Source of the DNA: Streptomyces shenzhenensis
GTDB taxonomy: Bacteria > Actinomycetota > Actinomycetes > Streptomycetales > Streptomycetaceae
NCBI RefSeq assembly: GCF_021462265.1
Contig: NZ_JAJONF010000029.1
Coordinates: 1-64,000, forward strand
DNA: 64,000 nt
Direction: 5' to 3'
Notes under the pieces: model-generated
Database searches by the model: none
Told to the model about the DNA's origin: nothing
Seen by the model: the letters and a program-made list of their open reading frames with translations, nothing else
Program-made: the position numbers and the translations under genes
Shown here: piece by piece, positions 1 through 8,323 of the stretch
How positions within the stretch are numbered: the first letter of the stretch is position 1
How the letters are laid out: every line of letters starts with the position of its first letter

Positions 1-118
1 GGGTGTTCGGGGTGTTCGGGGTGTTCGGGGTGTTCGGGGCGTTCGGGGTGTTCGGGGCGTTCGGGGTGTTCGGGGTGTTCGGGGCGTTCGGGGGGTTCTG
101 GGAGTTCTGGGAGTTCTG
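1..118. repeat. 9-bp tandem repeat at window edge
   Basis: Some thirteen copies of a 9-bp unit (GGGTGTTCG, with GGGCGTTCG and later GGAGTTCTG variants) run from the window edge to about 118. The period is a multiple of three, so it would code for a three-residue repeat: Val-Phe-Gly in the frame of the downstream gene, or Pro-Asn-Thr/Ala on the minus strand, which has the more Streptomyces-like third positions. It may be the low-complexity end of a gene that continues outside the window. Positions 119-266 show no convincing gene. Confidence 0.8.
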
Positions 119-266
119 GTGGCGTTCCGGGGGCGGGGGGCCGTGGTGCGAGGGAGGCGTTTCGGACGGTCGTACGGATCGCCGGGTGGCGCACGGGCGC
201 GCGGGGCAGTATGGGGCCGGCCGGTCCGGGACCCGGGCGGCCGGCGGACGACGGCTGGGGGCGCGT

Positions 267-1589
267 GTGACACGGCGGTGGTGTACTACAGCGGCACGGC
301 GGGGCCTCGGCGGGACGGCCGCCCTCGTACTGGCGGCGCTGCTGACGGTACTGTCGCCCGCCTCCGCCTCCGCGGCCGCCGCTGACAGCGGCAGCGGATA
401 CGCCTTCGCTCCCGACACCCGTACGGTCACCGGAGCCACGGGCTCCACGGACGCGGTACCCCTGGAGCCCGGCACGACCTACCGCAGCACCCTCCCGGAC
501 AAGGGCTCGCGGTACTTCCGCCTCGAACTCGCCGCCGACACCACGGCCTACGTCCCCGTCACCGCCGTTCCGCCCGCCGACGCCACCGTCTCCGCCAGCG
601 ACGGCATCGAGGTCTCGATCGAGGACGCCAACGGCACCGCCTGCGACTACGACACCGCCCGCTTCGGCGCCGGGCTCAGCCCCCGGCCGGTCACGGCGGT
701 GGGCCGGCGGGACGCGGGCAAGGCGCTGTGCAAGGACGCCGGCACCTACTACGTCGTCGTCGAGCGGGCCGTGTCCGGCTCGACGACCACCTCTCCGGGC
801 AGTTGGGACCTGGAGATCGCCCCCGTCACCGAACCGGCCCTGACCGAGGCAGGGGCCAGCACCGCCCCCGGGACCTGGAACTCCGCGTCACCCGAACCGC
901 TCACCTCGGCCCCCCGCCACCGCACCGCGGGCGCCGGCTTCGCCACGGCCACCCCGCTGGACCAGGGCGTCTGGCAGACCGACATCACGCCCGGCCAGAC
1001 CCTCTACTACGCCGTCCCGGTCGGCTGGGGCCAGCAGTTGCACGCCACCGTCGACCTCGGCAGCACCAGCGGCGACAGCCGCGGCTACGTCAGCGCCGCA
1101 CTCAACCTCTCCCTCTACAACCCCGTCCGCGGCTACGTCGACGACGTCTCCCTCGGCTACGACGGCACCCAGAAGTCGTCCTCCCTCGACCCCCTGCCAC
1201 CCGTGGCGTACGCCAACCGGTACGCCACGGGTGGCACGGAGGGCTCCGTCCGCTTCGCCGGCGCCTACTACCTCGTCGTCCACCTCACCGGGCAGACCGC
1301 GGACACCTTCGGGAAGGGGCCGTACGGCGTCACGCTCCGGGTCCGCGTCGACGGCACCCCGAACTCCGGCCCCGCGTACGCCGGTTCGCCGGTCCCGAAG
1401 GGCGTCTTCGACGTGTCCTCGGCTCGGGGAGGCCTCGGGGGCGCGGCCGGCGACGACGACACGGCGATGCGGGCGCTCGCGGCCGGCGGCATCGGCACGG
1501 GCACGGCCCTGCTGCTCGTCCTGGGCGGGTGGACCCTGACCGCCCGGCGCGCTCAGATGCGGGCCAACGCCCAGAAGCCGACGGCGTAA
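267..1589 (+). CDS. Secreted/membrane-anchored protein of unknown function
   Basis: I do not recognise a family. From the GTG at 267 the 440-residue product begins with a few basic residues and a hydrophobic stretch (GTAALVLAALLTVLSPASASA), which looks like a signal peptide. The long extracellular part is rich in Thr, Ser, Asp and Tyr. A C-terminal transmembrane helix (about residues 405-425, GGIGTGTALLLVLGG) is followed by a short basic tail. Open reading continues in frame to the window edge through the 9-bp repeat, but that extension is low complexity and would bury the signal peptide, so I start at 267. The last 37 bp overlap the convergent kinase gene at 1553. A surface protein is an inference. 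Confidence 0.75.
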   Translation: MTRRWCTTAARRGLGGTAALVLAALLTVLSPASASAAAADSGSGYAFAPDTRTVTGATGSTDAVPLEPGTTYRSTLPDKGSRYFRLELAADTTAYVPVTAVPPADATVSASDGIEVSIEDANGTACDYDTARFGAGLSPRPVTAVGRRDAGKALCKDAGTYYVVVERAVSGSTTTSPGSWDLEIAPVTEPALTEAGASTAPGTWNSASPEPLTSAPRHRTAGAGFATATPLDQGVWQTDITPGQTLYYAVPVGWGQQLHATVDLGSTSGDSRGYVSAALNLSLYNPVRGYVDDVSLGYDGTQKSSSLDPLPPVAYANRYATGGTEGSVRFAGAYYLVVHLTGQTADTFGKGPYGVTLRVRVDGTPNSGPAYAGSPVPKGVFDVSSARGGLGGAAGDDDTAMRALAAGGIGTGTALLLVLGGWTLTARRAQMRANAQKPTA

Positions 1590-3211
1590 CAGGCCAGCGC
1601 GAGAAGGACGATGGGCACGGCCGCCCTGGCGGGCGGACCTGGCCGAGGCGCTCGCCGCCGACGCCGGCCGTGGGTGCGGACCGACGGCGGCGGGGCCTGC
1701 GGATCCCGTGCGGTGTAGGTGGCGGTGGTGCCGGTGTCCGGCTGGGCCGGAGGCAGCGGCTGCGCGGGGGGCCACGGGGTGTGGGGCTGCGGCACGACCG
1801 GGACGGCCTGCTGCCGGGCGTACGGGGGATACGGCGATGCCGGCTCGGGCGGCACCGCGGCGGGAGCCGGGGGGACCGGCGCCTGGGGCGGCGGGAGCCG
1901 GAAACTGCCGGTCTCGGACATGGAGACGGGCGCCGACGAGGTTCCGCCGCTGGTGCCGCTGGTGCCGCTGGTGCCGCTGGTGCCGCTGGTGCGGCCGGTG
2001 CGGCCGGTGCCGTCGTCGGCGTCGGCGGCGGAGACCGCCGGGAACCCGTCGGCGCCACCGGTCCCGGGCCCCGGGGCCACCGGACCCGCACCTTGGCCCG
2101 CCATCGCCCCCGCCCCCGCCCCCGCCCCCGTCCCTGCCGTACCTGCGGATTCCCCCACCCATTCCCCGGCAGATTCCCCGGCCGGCTCCTGGCCCGGAGC
2201 AGCCCCGGCCGCCCGCACCCCCGTGGAAATCGCCGCGCTGCCCGCACTCGGCGTTCCCGCTCCCGGTGCCGGCCCCGCCCCCGGCGCACCGGGCTCTCCT
2301 GAGGTCCGCGTATCGACCCCGGAAGCCGCCCGCACCGGGCCCTCCGGCCCGAAACCCGGTGGCAGAGGCCCCAGTTGGTCGAAGATCTCGATCAAGTCGT
2401 GGTCGGCGTCCGTCTCCGGGAGGAGTTCCCTGGCCTGGGCGATGGCCTTGCGGGCTCCGACAGCCGTACGGAAGCGGGCCCGGGGGTCCGGCTGGAGGAG
2501 GCTGGCCACCACCTCCCAGAGCGGGTCCGGGATGCCCTTGGGCGCTCCCGGGGTGCCGTGTTCGGCGAAGTACTGGACGAGCGCCTTGGCGTCGGGCTTG
2601 GCGCCTTCCAGGAGATACAGGGCGACCAGGCCGACGGCGAACAGGTCGGCCGTGAAGTCGGGCTCGGCGCCCAGGAGTTGTTCAGGAGCGAGGTAACCCG
2701 GCGTACCGACCACGAGGTTGGTCTCGGTCAGCCGGGCCTCGCCGAGCCGCATGGCGATGCCGAAGTCGGACAGGCGCAGCCGGGGACGGCCGGTGCCGGT
2801 CGCCTCCAGCAGGATGTTCGCGGGCTTGATGTCCCGGTGGACCACGTCCTCGGCGTGCACCGCGGCGAGGCCGGAGAGCAACTGGTCGAGGAGCGTGCAG
2901 ACGAACAGCGGGGGCAGGGGACCGTAGTCCCCGACGAGGTGGACCAGCGAGCCGCCGGCGACCAGGTCCATCGTGAACAGGACCTTGTCGTCGTCGGCGG
3001 CCCAGCTGGCCGGAGCCAGCACATGGGGGTGATCGATGCGCAGCGCCTGCTCCCGCACGAAGCGCAGCAGCGCGTGGGCGTCGCTCTGCTGGAGCACCTT
3101 GGCCGCCACATAGCGCCGCCGCCGGTGGTCCCAGGCACGCCAGACGGCGCCCACTCCGCCATGACCGATCGGGTCGGCCAGTTCGTACCGGCCCGCGAAG
3201 ACCTCACCCAT
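1553..3211 (-). CDS. Hanks-type serine/threonine protein kinase
   Basis: A 552-residue eukaryotic-like kinase. The glycine loop is GHGGVG (residues 16-21), the ATP lysine is K38 (AAK), the catalytic loop is HRDIKPAN (H125-D127) and the metal site is DFG (149-151), followed by GTPGYLAPEQ. After about residue 270 comes a long Pro/Ala/Gly linker holding a Thr-Ser-Gly repeat from a 9-bp tandem repeat near 1946-2005. One transmembrane helix lies at the very C-terminus (AAVPIVLLALACYAVGFW), with almost nothing outside the membrane. The ATG at 3211 is chosen because the kinase domain starts at once and GGGAGGGG lies upstream; a start 13 codons earlier is possible. The 3' end overlaps the convergent gene by 37 bp. 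Substrates unknown. Confidence 0.92.
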   Translation of the reverse strand: MGEVFAGRYELADPIGHGGVGAVWRAWDHRRRRYVAAKVLQQSDAHALLRFVREQALRIDHPHVLAPASWAADDDKVLFTMDLVAGGSLVHLVGDYGPLPPLFVCTLLDQLLSGLAAVHAEDVVHRDIKPANILLEATGTGRPRLRLSDFGIAMRLGEARLTETNLVVGTPGYLAPEQLLGAEPDFTADLFAVGLVALYLLEGAKPDAKALVQYFAEHGTPGAPKGIPDPLWEVVASLLQPDPRARFRTAVGARKAIAQARELLPETDADHDLIEIFDQLGPLPPGFGPEGPVRAASGVDTRTSGEPGAPGAGPAPGAGTPSAGSAAISTGVRAAGAAPGQEPAGESAGEWVGESAGTAGTGAGAGAGAMAGQGAGPVAPGPGTGGADGFPAVSAADADDGTGRTGRTSGTSGTSGTSGTSGGTSSAPVSMSETGSFRLPPPQAPVPPAPAAVPPEPASPYPPYARQQAVPVVPQPHTPWPPAQPLPPAQPDTGTTATYTARDPQAPPPSVRTHGRRRRRAPRPGPPARAAVPIVLLALACYAVGFWALARI

Positions 3212-3375
3212 GACTGCCCGTACCCCTCCCCCTTGGGTCCCCCCTGCCACCCCCTTGCCTGTTACCCCCCTTGCTTCCCCCGGATGAGCGATACGACCCC
3301 TCTCGCGTGCCCCCGTCTGCCAGGGCCCTGCCCCGCCCGGTTCACCGGACCCCCTCCGGTGTGCCGGGCCGTGGC

Positions 3376-3924
3376 TCAGCTCTGGTGCGACTGGTAGTGC
3401 GTGACCGCGTCCGAGGTGCGGCCGGCACCGTAGACCCGGAGGAACTCCGCCAGCTCCGGGTGGGTCGGAGCGAGCGTGTCGGCCGCGTCGATGATGTCAC
3501 CGGCGGCGGCCACCGACCGCAGCAGTGACTGGATCTCGCGGACCACCCGCTTGACCGTCGGAGCGCCCGAACCGCTCGTCGTCTGCGTGGTGTTGCTGAG
3601 CACCGAGCCCCCCTGGGACTTCTTGATCTCGTCCATGCGTTCGGTCGCCTCGGCCGCGCTCACGCTGCCGTCCGCGACCTGCTGTGCCAGGTCCTGCAGC
3701 AACTGCACCCGCTGGACCACGGCCGGGTTGCCGATCTTCGCCCGCTGGCCGCTCATCAGCTGCGACAGCATGGGCGCGGACAGCCCGAGGACCGCCGCGA
3801 GACGTGCCTGGTTGAGCCCCAGATCGTCGATGAGCTTACGGAAGAGCGCCCCCAACGGCTCTCCGTACCAGTTCCGCTGCAGCTCCCGCGCTCTGGCGGT
3901 GGCTTCCTGCTGTGCGGCGTCCAT
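3376..3924 (-). CDS. XRE-type helix-turn-helix DNA-binding protein
   Basis: A 182-residue protein. Residues about 25-65 form a Cro/XRE-like helix-turn-helix (LGLNQARLAAVLGLSAPMLSQL), followed by a helical region and a Ser/Thr-rich linker (SNTTQTTSGSG). The C-terminal third (KRVVREIQSLL...THPELAEFLRVYGAG) looks like a second helical domain, possibly for dimerisation. The ATG at 3924 has GGGGAG about 8 nt upstream; a GTG 33 bp earlier has no good site. It is divergent from tRNA-Ala and lies between a kinase and a parS site. A conserved Streptomyces regulator, from memory; target genes unknown. Confidence 0.85.
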   Translation of the reverse strand: MDAAQQEATARARELQRNWYGEPLGALFRKLIDDLGLNQARLAAVLGLSAPMLSQLMSGQRAKIGNPAVVQRVQLLQDLAQQVADGSVSAAEATERMDEIKKSQGGSVLSNTTQTTSGSGAPTVKRVVREIQSLLRSVAAAGDIIDAADTLAPTHPELAEFLRVYGAGRTSDAVTHYQSHQS

Positions 3925-4109
3925 TGCGTCTCCCCATCGCTTCCCCAAAAAATCCACGGTTCGCTACAGCGAACCCCGTCGAGCATCTTACGGAGAGTGG
4001 TCATCTGCGGGGACCCCCAATCTTTTTGTGAGGTAAGGGGGGTGACCCGGTACTCTGGTCTGCGGCACCGACCGTGCGGACCTTTCGCTCGGCCGGCCGC
4101 TTCCCGTAC

Positions 4110-4182
4110 GGGGCCTTAGCTCAGTTGGTAGAGCGCCGTCTTTGCATGGCGGATGTCAGGGGTTCGACTCCCCTAGGCTCCA
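4110..4182 (+). tRNA. tRNA-Ala (anticodon UGC)
   Basis: The cloverleaf reads directly. Acceptor GGGGCCT pairs with AGGCTCC (one G-U), the D arm is GCTCAGTTGGTAGAGC, anticodon stem CCGTC/GGCGG encloses the loop TTTGCAT (anticodon TGC), and the T arm holds GGTTCGACTCC. The discriminator is A at 4182. CCA is not encoded, as is common in Streptomyces. Length 73 nt. Confidence 0.97.
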
Positions 4183-4187
4183 CAAAA

Positions 4188-4224
4188 AACCCCTCTGACC
4201 TGCGTAATCGCAGTCAGAGGGGTT
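4188..4224 (+). terminator. Terminator of tRNA-Ala
   Basis: A long stem-loop just after the tRNA: AACCCCTCTGAC, one bulged C and TGCG on the left pair with CGCA and GTCAGAGGGGTT on the right around a TAAT loop. It is probably the intrinsic terminator of the tRNA transcript. Confidence 0.85.
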
Positions 4225-4248
4225 ACTTGTCCGCCCTAGCGGCCGTCT

Positions 4249-4264
4249 GGTTTCACGTGAAACG
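4249..4264. other. parS: parS site (ParB-binding centromere element)
   Basis: GGTTTCACGTGAAACG contains the perfect 14-bp palindrome GTTTCACGTGAAAC, the known Streptomyces parS core bound by ParB. It is intergenic, between the tRNA-Ala terminator and the DUF5324 gene. parS sites cluster around oriC in Streptomyces, so it also suggests that the origin is nearby. Function is by motif identity only. Confidence 0.88.
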
Positions 4265-4324
4265 AGGCCGAGGGGCGAGAGGCGGTGGACCGAAGGCCCG
4301 CCCGGTTCAGCAGTTTTTTTCGTC

Positions 4325-5026
4325 TCAGCTGTTCTTCTCGTCCCGGGACCGGGAACCCTGCTCCTCCGCTTCCTTGGCCTGCACCTGCGGGTCAAGGGGC
4401 GAGCTGCCGTCCACCGAACTCAGACGGCCCGGATCCGGGACCTCCGTGGCGGCCGAAGGCTCCACCAGCCAGTCGGGGTTGGCCTGCTTGTCCCACCACT
4501 TCCAGGCGGCGAAGGCCGCGCCGGCCACCACACCGGCCGCGGCGATTGCCTTGAACGCACGGCCGCACGCCGAACGCCGCTGATTCCGGCGCGCCAGCCT
4601 CTCGATGTCCTCGGCCGACACATTGCCACGCAGCGCCGCCAGCACGGCAGCACCCCGGGCGGCGGCCTCCTCGCGGACCGGACCGGCCGCGGCCACCGCC
4701 TGCTCGATCCTCGGACGCGAGTAGTCGGCGGCCTGCCGGGCCGCCTTACGGGTCAGATCGGCGGCGTCGTGCGCGGCGTGGTCCACCATCGGCGGCACAT
4801 GGGTGCGAGCCTGCTCCAAGCGCGGCACGAGGCGGGCGTCGTACTGGACGCGGGCCTGCTCGGCGGCCTGCGACACCACGGGCGCGAGCCGTACGCGTGC
4901 CTCCTGCGCGTAGTACGCGGCACGCTCCTTGGCCGTGTCGGCGTAGGGCGCCACCGCTTCCGCGGCGTGCCGCACGCTGTCCTTCGCCGAACTGGTCGCG
5001 GCGCGCACGCTGTTTTTGCGGGTCAC
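4325..5026 (-). CDS. DUF5324 family membrane-associated protein
   Basis: A 233-residue protein matching, from memory, the actinobacterial DUF5324 family. Residues 1-130 are Ala/Glu/Arg-rich with many charged helices (YADTAKERAAYYAQEARVRL) and probably form an extended amphipathic or coiled-coil region. One short transmembrane helix (AAGVVAGAAFAAWKWW) lies near residues 162-177, and the acidic C-terminal tail ends SRSRDEKNS. The GTG at 5026 is preceded by GGAGGAGG at good spacing. It is divergent from ppiB, with a parS site just past its 3' end. Role unknown. Confidence 0.85.
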   Translation of the reverse strand: MTRKNSVRAATSSAKDSVRHAAEAVAPYADTAKERAAYYAQEARVRLAPVVSQAAEQARVQYDARLVPRLEQARTHVPPMVDHAAHDAADLTRKAARQAADYSRPRIEQAVAAAGPVREEAAARGAAVLAALRGNVSAEDIERLARRNQRRSACGRAFKAIAAAGVVAGAAFAAWKWWDKQANPDWLVEPSAATEVPDPGRLSSVDGSSPLDPQVQAKEAEEQGSRSRDEKNS

Positions 5027-5314
5027 GGGTTTCCTCCTCCTCGGTGGCGTACGGTATTTCGACTTTCCACCCTTTTACGGATCATGCCTGTCCGCGGGCC
5101 GAGCGGCGCGCGAAGAACGGCATACGGGTGCGAAAGGAGCCAAGAAGGGCCTGTCCACGACCATGCCACGGATCGCCACCGCGCGCCCCACAGGGCAGAG
5201 GGTTCCGCAAGCGATTCGTGAGGATCCGGCTCCGGAAACCCCTGGCGGCCGTCGTACCTGCCGTACCGTGCAAGGATCGGGGCACTGAAATTCGAGCACG
5301 ACGGAAGGCGGACC

Positions 5315-5848
5315 GTGGCCGAGCAGCTCTACGCCACTCTGAAGACCAGCCTCGGTGACATCGAGGTCCGGCTCTTCCCGAACCACGCGCCCAAGACGGT
5401 CAGGAACTTCGTCGAACTGGCGCAGGGTGAGCGTGAGTGGACCCACCCCGCCACCGGCGCCGTCTCCACCGACCCGCTGTACGACGGCACGGTCTTCCAC
5501 CGCGTGATCAGCGGCTTCATGATCCAGGGCGGCGACCCGCTCGGCACCGGCATCGGCGGCCCCGGCTACAAGTTCGAGGACGAGTTCCACCCCGACCTGC
5601 GCTTCGACCGCCCCTACCTGCTCGCCATGGCCAACGCCGGCCCCCGCACCAACGGCTCCCAGTTCTTCATCACGGTCAACCCCGCCCCCCACCTCAACCG
5701 CAAGCACACCATCTTCGGCGAGGTCGTCGACCCGGCCGGCCAGAAGGTCGTGGACAGCATCGCCGCCGTCCCCGTCAGCGGCCCCAACAAGCGGCCCGTG
5801 ACCGACGTCGTCATCCAGACGATCGTCGTCGCCAGGCGCGCCGGCTGA
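5315..5848 (+). CDS. ppiB: Peptidyl-prolyl cis-trans isomerase, cyclophilin type
   Basis: A 177-residue cytoplasmic cyclophilin without a signal peptide; it catalyses cis-trans isomerisation of X-Pro bonds. Landmarks are the catalytic Arg in VFHRVISGFMIQGGD, the pocket segment MANAGPRTNGSQFFIT and HLNRKHTIFGEVV. The length is normal for bacterial PpiB. The GTG at 5315 is preceded by GGAAGG. The rhomboid gene follows in the same direction after 98 bp; the gap holds a GC-rich hairpin (CGCCCCG / CGGGGCG, about 5888-5918) that may attenuate read-through. Confidence 0.95.
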   Translation: MAEQLYATLKTSLGDIEVRLFPNHAPKTVRNFVELAQGEREWTHPATGAVSTDPLYDGTVFHRVISGFMIQGGDPLGTGIGGPGYKFEDEFHPDLRFDRPYLLAMANAGPRTNGSQFFITVNPAPHLNRKHTIFGEVVDPAGQKVVDSIAAVPVSGPNKRPVTDVVIQTIVVARRAG

Positions 5849-5946
5849 CCGGCCCGAAGACGAAGCACCCGAAGGGAACCAAACGCCCCGCTCGTCCGTA
5901 AGGATGGTCGGGGCGGAACACTGCCCACGACAAGCGAGGGGACCCC

Positions 5947-6846
5947 ATGGAGGACCAGGCGACAGGCAGCGCGCGCGACGCCCACAGCCTGCCCAAGTGC
6001 TACCGGCACCCGGACCGGGAGACCGGCGTGCGCTGCACCCGCTGTGAACGCCCCATCTGCCCGGAGTGCATGGTCAGCGCCTCCGTCGGCTTCCAGTGCC
6101 CCGAATGCGTCCGCGGCACCACCGAAGGCCACAGCGGCCCGCCCCCCGCCGCCTCCCGGCCCCGCACCCTCGCCGGCGGCACCATGACCGCCGACCCCCG
6201 ACTGCTGACCAAGATCCTGATCGGCGTCAACATCGCCGTCTTCGTCGCCCAGCTGTCCGTCGGAGACGACTTCACCAGCCGGTTCGAGCTGTTCGGCCAG
6301 GCCTGGATCACGCAGAACGGCGGGGTCGAGGGCGTCGCGCAGGGGCAGTACTACCGGCTGCTGACCGCGATGTTCCTGCACGACCCCTCGAACTACATGC
6401 ACATTGCGTTCAACATGCTGAGCCTGTGGTGGATCGGCGGCCCCCTGGAGGCCGCCCTCGGCCGCGCCCGTTACCTGGCGCTGTACTTCGTCTCCGGTCT
6501 GGCCGGCAGCGCGCTCACCTATCTGCTCGCCAACCCCGCCAGCCCCTCGCTCGGCGCCTCCGGCGCGATCTTCGGCCTCTTCGGCGCGACCGCGGTCCTC
6601 ATCCGCCGCCTCAACTACGACATGCGGCCGATCATCGCCCTGCTGGTGATCAACCTCATCTTCACCTTCAGCGGCGGCATCGCCTGGCAGGCCCACATCG
6701 GCGGCCTGGTCGCCGGTGTCATCACCGGCTACGCGATGGTGCACGCCCCGCGCGAGCGGCGGAACCTGATCCAGTACGGCACGTGTGCGCTGGTGCTGGT
6801 CGCGGCCGTGGTGATCACGGTCATCCGGACCGCTCAGCTCACCTGA
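5947..6846 (+). CDS. Rhomboid-family intramembrane serine protease
   Basis: A 299-residue rhomboid protease, predicted to cleave transmembrane substrates inside the membrane. Residues about 18-60 carry four paired-Cys motifs (CYRHP, CTRC, CPEC, CPEC) resembling a B-box zinc finger, common in actinobacterial rhomboids. Six or so membrane helices follow. The catalytic pair is Ser205 in LGASGAIFG and His250 in QAHIGGLVAG, so it should be active. The start is ATG 5947 after AGCGAGGGG. It lies just before the DnaA-box region. Its substrates cannot be read from the sequence. Confidence 0.93.
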   Translation: MEDQATGSARDAHSLPKCYRHPDRETGVRCTRCERPICPECMVSASVGFQCPECVRGTTEGHSGPPPAASRPRTLAGGTMTADPRLLTKILIGVNIAVFVAQLSVGDDFTSRFELFGQAWITQNGGVEGVAQGQYYRLLTAMFLHDPSNYMHIAFNMLSLWWIGGPLEAALGRARYLALYFVSGLAGSALTYLLANPASPSLGASGAIFGLFGATAVLIRRLNYDMRPIIALLVINLIFTFSGGIAWQAHIGGLVAGVITGYAMVHAPRERRNLIQYGTCALVLVAAVVITVIRTAQLT

Positions 6847-6884
6847 GCCCGATCACGGCGGCGCACCGCACTGATACCGAACCG

Positions 6885-7075
6885 TTGTCCACAGTTCTGT
6901 GCGATCTTGTGCACAACGTGCGTGCACAACTGTGCCCCCTCCTACTCACCTGTGTTGCCGCAGGTCAGAGAGGGGGCGCAGTCGGTGTTGTGGTAGTCGT
7001 ACCGGCGTCAACACTCGACGGGTTATCCACAGATCGTCGTCTTTTCCCCAGGTCCATGCACAGGCCTGTGGATAA
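6885..7075. promoter_or_regulatory. Cluster of DnaA-box sequences
   Basis: This non-coding gap between the rhomboid gene and the crgA stop holds three good DnaA boxes: TTGTCCACA at 6885-6893, TTATCCACA at 7023-7031, and the same on the minus strand at 7067-7075. The palindrome TTGTGCACAA (6907-6916) and GTGCACAAC (6922-6930) are weaker relatives. Streptomyces DnaA boxes follow a TTRTCCACA pattern. The adjoining genes converge, so a promoter role is unlikely; DnaA titration or another replication-linked role is an inference. Confidence 0.6.
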
Positions 7076-7099
7076 CTCAGCGGATAACCCTGGGCAGAG

Positions 7100-7354
7100 C
7101 TACTTCCACTGGGTGGAGACGCCGAAGCCGGCCGCGATGAAGCCGAAGCCCACGACGATGTTCCAGTTGTCGAGGCTGTCGATCGGCAGTGAACCGTCGG
7201 TCACATAGAAGACGACGATCCAGGCCAGTCCGATGAGGAACATGGCCAGCATCACCGGCGCGACCCAGCCGCGGCTGTTGAGCTTGATGGCGGTCGCCTG
7301 CTTCGCCGGGGGCGGCGTGTAGTCGGCCTTCTTGCGGATACGTGACTTCGGCAC
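7100..7354 (-). CDS. crgA: Cell-division protein CrgA
   Basis: An 84-residue membrane protein with the CrgA hallmarks: a basic N-terminus (VPKSRIRKKADYTPPP) and two membrane helices (WVAPVMLAMFLIGLAWIVVFYV and WNIVVGFGFIAAGFGVSTQW) joined by a short periplasmic loop. CrgA acts at the divisome; in Streptomyces it influences the timing of sporulation septation. The GTG at 7354 has AGGAGAG 8 nt upstream, so the 29-codon upstream extension is not used. It diverges from the DUF881 gene over a 153-bp promoter region. Confidence 0.93.
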   Translation of the reverse strand: MPKSRIRKKADYTPPPAKQATAIKLNSRGWVAPVMLAMFLIGLAWIVVFYVTDGSLPIDSLDNWNIVVGFGFIAAGFGVSTQWK

Positions 7355-7507
7355 GAGGGTCTCTCCTGTCGATGCGCTGCGTGGCCGCGCAGGTAACTGG
7401 GTCGGGCTCGGGGCAGCGTACAAGGGGACAGATAAGGTCACGCTGAGCGCTCCCCCGGGCGTCCGTTAGCGTAGTGCTTCCGCGGCGCCGAAGGAGATAA
7501 GGGTACG

Positions 7508-8296
7508 TTGAGCAATTCTGCCGACTCCCAGGGGACCGGATCAACGGGTGCCGGCCCAGCCCGCAAGAACGGCTTCCGGCCGGTGCGGGTTCTCACCGTG
7601 GGCGTCTTCGCCCTCGCGGGACTCCTCTTCTTCACCAGCTTCAACACGGCCAAGGGCACCGACATCCGCTCGGACGACAACCTGCTGAAGCTCTCCGACC
7701 TGATCCAGGAGCGCAGCCGCAAGAACAAGGACCTGGACGAGTCGAACGCGAGCACCCGGGACCAGAACGAGAAGCTCGCCGAGCGCGACGACGGCTCCAG
7801 CAAGGCCCAGGACGACAAGCTCACCGGCCTGGAGAAGGACGCGGGCACCCAGAAGCTCACCGGCAAGGCGATCACCGTCACGCTCAACGACGCCCCGCCG
7901 AACGCCACGGCCAAGCTGCCCGGCTACCCCGAGCCGCAGCCGGACTACCTGGTCATCCACCAGCAGGACCTGCAGGCCGTGGTGAACGCCCTGTGGCAGG
8001 GCGGCGCCCAGGGCATCAAGGTCATGGACCAGCGGCTGATCTCCACCAGCGCCGTGCGCTGTGTCGGCAACACGCTGATCCTGCAGGGCCGGGTCTACTC
8101 ACCGCCGTACAAGATCCAGGCGATCGGCGACCCGGCGAAGATGCAGAAGTCGCTCGCGGACTCCGAGGCCATCCAGAACTACATGGTGTACGTGAACGTG
8201 TACGGGCTCGGCTGGAAAGTGACCGAGGACGGGACGGTGACTCTGCCGGGCTACTCGGGCACAGTGGATCTGCACTACGCCAAGCCCGTGGGGTAA
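7508..8296 (+). CDS. DUF881 family membrane protein
   Basis: A 262-residue protein with a short cytoplasmic N-terminus, one membrane helix (about 29-45, VLTVGVFALAGLLFFTSF), an external coiled-coil segment rich in Lys, Glu and Asp (about 58-115) and a C-terminal DUF881 domain (KAITVTLNDAPPN...DYLVIHQQDLQAVVNALWQGGAQGIKV). The start is TTG at 7508 with AAGGAG 10 nt upstream. DUF881 proteins commonly sit beside crgA and sortases in actinomycetes; their role is unknown, but an envelope or division setting is likely. It leads a run of same-strand genes ending with the third sortase. Confidence 0.88.
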   Translation: MSNSADSQGTGSTGAGPARKNGFRPVRVLTVGVFALAGLLFFTSFNTAKGTDIRSDDNLLKLSDLIQERSRKNKDLDESNASTRDQNEKLAERDDGSSKAQDDKLTGLEKDAGTQKLTGKAITVTLNDAPPNATAKLPGYPEPQPDYLVIHQQDLQAVVNALWQGGAQGIKVMDQRLISTSAVRCVGNTLILQGRVYSPPYKIQAIGDPAKMQKSLADSEAIQNYMVYVNVYGLGWKVTEDGTVTLPGYSGTVDLHYAKPVG

Positions 8297-8323
8297 GCAG
8301 CTCGTCACTTTCTGGAGCCGCCG

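Noticed and set aside
1..118. CRISPR array
   Set aside because: The repeats are 9 bp, contiguous and without unique spacers. No cas genes were seen.
3..266. In-frame Val-Phe-Gly extension of the first gene
   Set aside because: Low-complexity repeat translation that would place a signal peptide 90 residues inside the protein; the GTG at 267 is preferred.
4156..4583. Open frames across tRNA-Ala and the parS site
   Set aside because: They run through a tRNA, a terminator and the antisense of the DUF5324 gene.
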